From Microbacterium sp. RURRCA19A (GTDB lineage Bacteria; Actinomycetota; Actinomycetes; Actinomycetales; Microbacteriaceae), in the NCBI RefSeq assembly GCF_900156455.1, contig NZ_FTNQ01000001.1, forward strand, positions 310,001-374,000: a stretch of 64,000 nucleotides of DNA, written 5' to 3'. This document shows positions 62,739 through 64,000 of this stretch, piece after piece; the first letter of the stretch is position 1; every line of letters starts with the position of its first letter. The notes under the pieces were generated by a model, which saw only the letters and a list, made by a program, of their open reading frames with translations, did not search any database and was not told the origin of the DNA. The position numbers were made by a program, and so were the translations under genes.

Positions 62739-63701
62739 GTGATTCCGCTCGATGTGTCCCTCACCGACGGTATCGATCAGCTCGTCGGTGTCTTCCGCGA
62801 TCCCCGCATTCTGCTCGGTATCCCGCTGGCGCTGCTGGGCGCGGTGTTCATGTCGTTCGGCGCGCAGTACCAGCACCGCGGCGTGCAGAAGGTCGAGCGT
62901 CTGTCGGGCAAGACGACCGGCGGACTCTCCCGATCGCAGGTCACGTCGCTCCTGACCCGCCCGTCGTGGGTCGCCGGCACCGTGATGCTCGGGCTCGCGA
63001 TCGTCTGTCAGCTCGCCGCCCTGTCGGTCGCTCCGCTGATCCTCGTGCAGCCGCTCGGGGCGATCGCCCTCGTCATCACCACGGTCCTGAACGCGCGGGT
63101 CACGCATCACAAGCCGACGCGGCAGTCCCTCATCGCGATCGCCGCGTGCGTCGGCGGCATCTTCATCTTTGTCACGATCGCGGCGTTCTTCGCGACCGAG
63201 CACGTCGTCACCTCGCGCGAACTGCTGATCATCCTCGGCATCCTGGCCGTCGTGGTCGTCGTCTTCGGGGTGTTCTGGTTCCTCGTCCGCCGCCGCGCGC
63301 AGGCGCTGTTCTACATCATGGCCGCCGGCGTCATCTATGGGTTCGTCGCGACGCTCGCGAAGGTCATCATCAGCCGCATCCAGGCCGGCAACTTCGAATG
63401 GCTGACCCTGCTCTGCGTCGTGGCGCTGCTCGCGGCCGTCGGCGTGGGGGCGTACTTCGTGCAGACGGCCTACTCGGTGGGTCCGCCCGACCTCGTGATC
63501 GCGGGCCTCACGGTGATCGATCCGATCGTCGCCGTGCTCATCGGGCTCGCCGTGCTCGGCGAGGCCTCGACGGCTCCCGCCTGGGCACTGATCGGCTTCG
63601 TCATCGCCGGCGCGATCGCCACGTGGGGCGTGATCCAGCTCACCCGCCACCACCCGCAGATCACCGCCGACGGCAAGCCCAAGAAGCCGCGCGTGCACTG
63701 A
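62739..63701 (+). CDS. NIPA/EamA-like multi-pass membrane protein
   Basis: 320 residues with 9-10 membrane segments in a drug/metabolite-transporter-like fold: LLGIPLALLGAVFMSFGAQYQHRGV, then alternating helices such as APLILVQPLGAIALVITTVLNAR and DLVIAGLTVIDPIVAVLIGLAVLGE. Related bacterial proteins are annotated as DMT-family or NIPA-like magnesium transporters; the substrate is unproven. TATCGT lies 6 bases before the GTG, so it is probably leaderless. An upstream ATG at 62709 would lie before that promoter element. Confidence 0.87.
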   Translation: MIPLDVSLTDGIDQLVGVFRDPRILLGIPLALLGAVFMSFGAQYQHRGVQKVERLSGKTTGGLSRSQVTSLLTRPSWVAGTVMLGLAIVCQLAALSVAPLILVQPLGAIALVITTVLNARVTHHKPTRQSLIAIAACVGGIFIFVTIAAFFATEHVVTSRELLIILGILAVVVVVFGVFWFLVRRRAQALFYIMAAGVIYGFVATLAKVIISRIQAGNFEWLTLLCVVALLAAVGVGAYFVQTAYSVGPPDLVIAGLTVIDPIVAVLIGLAVLGEASTAPAWALIGFVIAGAIATWGVIQLTRHHPQITADGKPKKPRVH

Positions 63702-63740
63702 CCGCGCGCCTCGCGCTGGGCCCTCGCGGGGTGTGCGGGG

Positions 63741-63822
63741 CGCCAGATCACGTGACGTGGCCGAGCGCACCTGTCGTACCGCGCCATGGCCCGTACGGTC
63801 GGCCAGATCACGTGATCTGGCG
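63741..63822. repeat. Large compound palindrome with CCAGATCACGTGATCTGG core
   Basis: Arms of 23 bases (63741-63763 and 63800-63822) are inverted copies with two mismatches. Each arm is itself palindromic, the right one perfectly over 18 bases (63803-63820). Between them is a smaller palindromic stretch centred on GCCATGGC (63783-63790). It follows the NIPA-like gene and precedes the tRNA. Confidence 0.85.
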
Positions 63823-63869
63823 GGTTCGCGGCGACGGAGAACGGATGCCGGTAGGCTCGAGAATCGCGA

Positions 63870-63943
63870 GGGGCGGTGGCCAAGCTGGTCAAGGCAGCGG
63901 GCTCATAACCCGACGATCGTGGGTTCAAGTCCCACCCGCCCTA
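63870..63943 (+). tRNA. tRNA with CAT anticodon (elongator Met, or Ile2)
   Basis: A 74-base cloverleaf: acceptor GGGGCGG/CCGCCCT, T-arm GTGGGTTCAAGTCCCAC, anticodon loop CTCATAA with CAT. It is not an initiator: the 11-24 pair is C-G rather than the purine-pyrimidine pair of initiators. The anticodon alone cannot separate methionine from lysidine-modified isoleucine (AUA). TAGGCT at 63852 may be its -10. CCA is not encoded. Confidence 0.85.
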
Positions 63944-64000
63944 CCGATGCCCGCCGACGAGCGGGGCGTGGGAACACGGCACAAGCGCCGGGCGTTCTCG

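Noticed and set aside
63870..63943. Initiator tRNA-fMet
   Set aside because: It has GGG/CCC in the anticodon stem, but the acceptor end pairs (G-T wobble) and the 11-24 pair is C-G, unlike initiators.

Overview
This window is a stretch of core chromosome from a high-GC actinobacterium, most likely a member of the Microbacteriaceae close to Microbacterium. I infer this from gene content and order (ileS-folC-DUF4233-ndk, rne-rplU-rpmA-obg-proB-proA-nadD-rsfS, comEA-comEC-holA-rpsT-lepA-hemW-hrcA-dnaJ-rsmE-phoH-ybeY-corC-era-leuA-recO-uppS-dusB-dgt-dnaG), roughly 70% GC, frequent GTG starts, 4-base ATGA/GTGA overlaps and many apparently leaderless genes. No phage, insertion sequence, CRISPR array or defence island is visible.

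Layout. 1-5.7 kb: an ileS T-box leader (cut by the window edge), then ileS, folC, a small membrane protein and ndk. 5.9-9.7 kb: a VKOR-like quinone-linked disulfide enzyme, a repeat-rich 449-bp intergenic region, RNase E/G and a DUF4031 protein on the other strand. 9.8-16.8 kb: ribosomal proteins L21/L27 with their own promoter and terminator, Obg, proline synthesis (proB, proA), NAD synthesis (nadD) and the ribosome silencing factor gene. 16.8-20 kb: a metabolic module of a core methionine synthase and a DUF1852 protein (MesD/MesX type) divergent from a LysR regulator. 20-25 kb: tRNA-Ala, a putative alkyl-base glycosylase overlapping an SRAP abasic-site protein, an App1-type phosphatase, a DedA protein and PabB. 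25-33.4 kb: leuS, a DUF2087 protein, DNA uptake genes comEA/comEC, a lipoprotein, holA and rpsT. 33.5-46.8 kb: a hydrolase, lepA, DUF1990, hemW, then hrcA (with a CIRCE-like operator)-dnaJ-rsmE and HIT-phoH-ybeY-corC-era, an oxidoreductase and an acetyltransferase. 46.8-49.5 kb: a leucine leader peptide with attenuator, leuA and a methyltransferase. 49.6-58.4 kb: two membrane proteins, recO-uppS, a DsbA-like protein, dusB-dgt-dnaG and an unusual ABC ATPase. 58.4-64 kb: tRNA-Asn, glutaminase, an OatA-like acyltransferase, def, a NIPA-like membrane protein and a CAU-anticodon tRNA.

The genes serve translation (tRNA charging, ribosomal proteins, ribosome and rRNA maturation factors, deformylase), replication and repair (holA, dnaG, recO, dgt, SRAP) and amino-acid metabolism (Leu, Pro, Met, Gln). 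Three RNA or protein control devices can be read directly: the ileS T-box, the leuA leader peptide/attenuator and the CIRCE-like operator before hrcA. Less ordinary features are the methionine synthase/DUF1852 module with a LysR box overlapping a promoter, a strongly over-represented heptamer GGATGCC/GGCATCC, several long intergenic palindromes (one family present twice), and a dominant architecture in which a TAnnnT -10 element lies 5-8 bases before the start codon.
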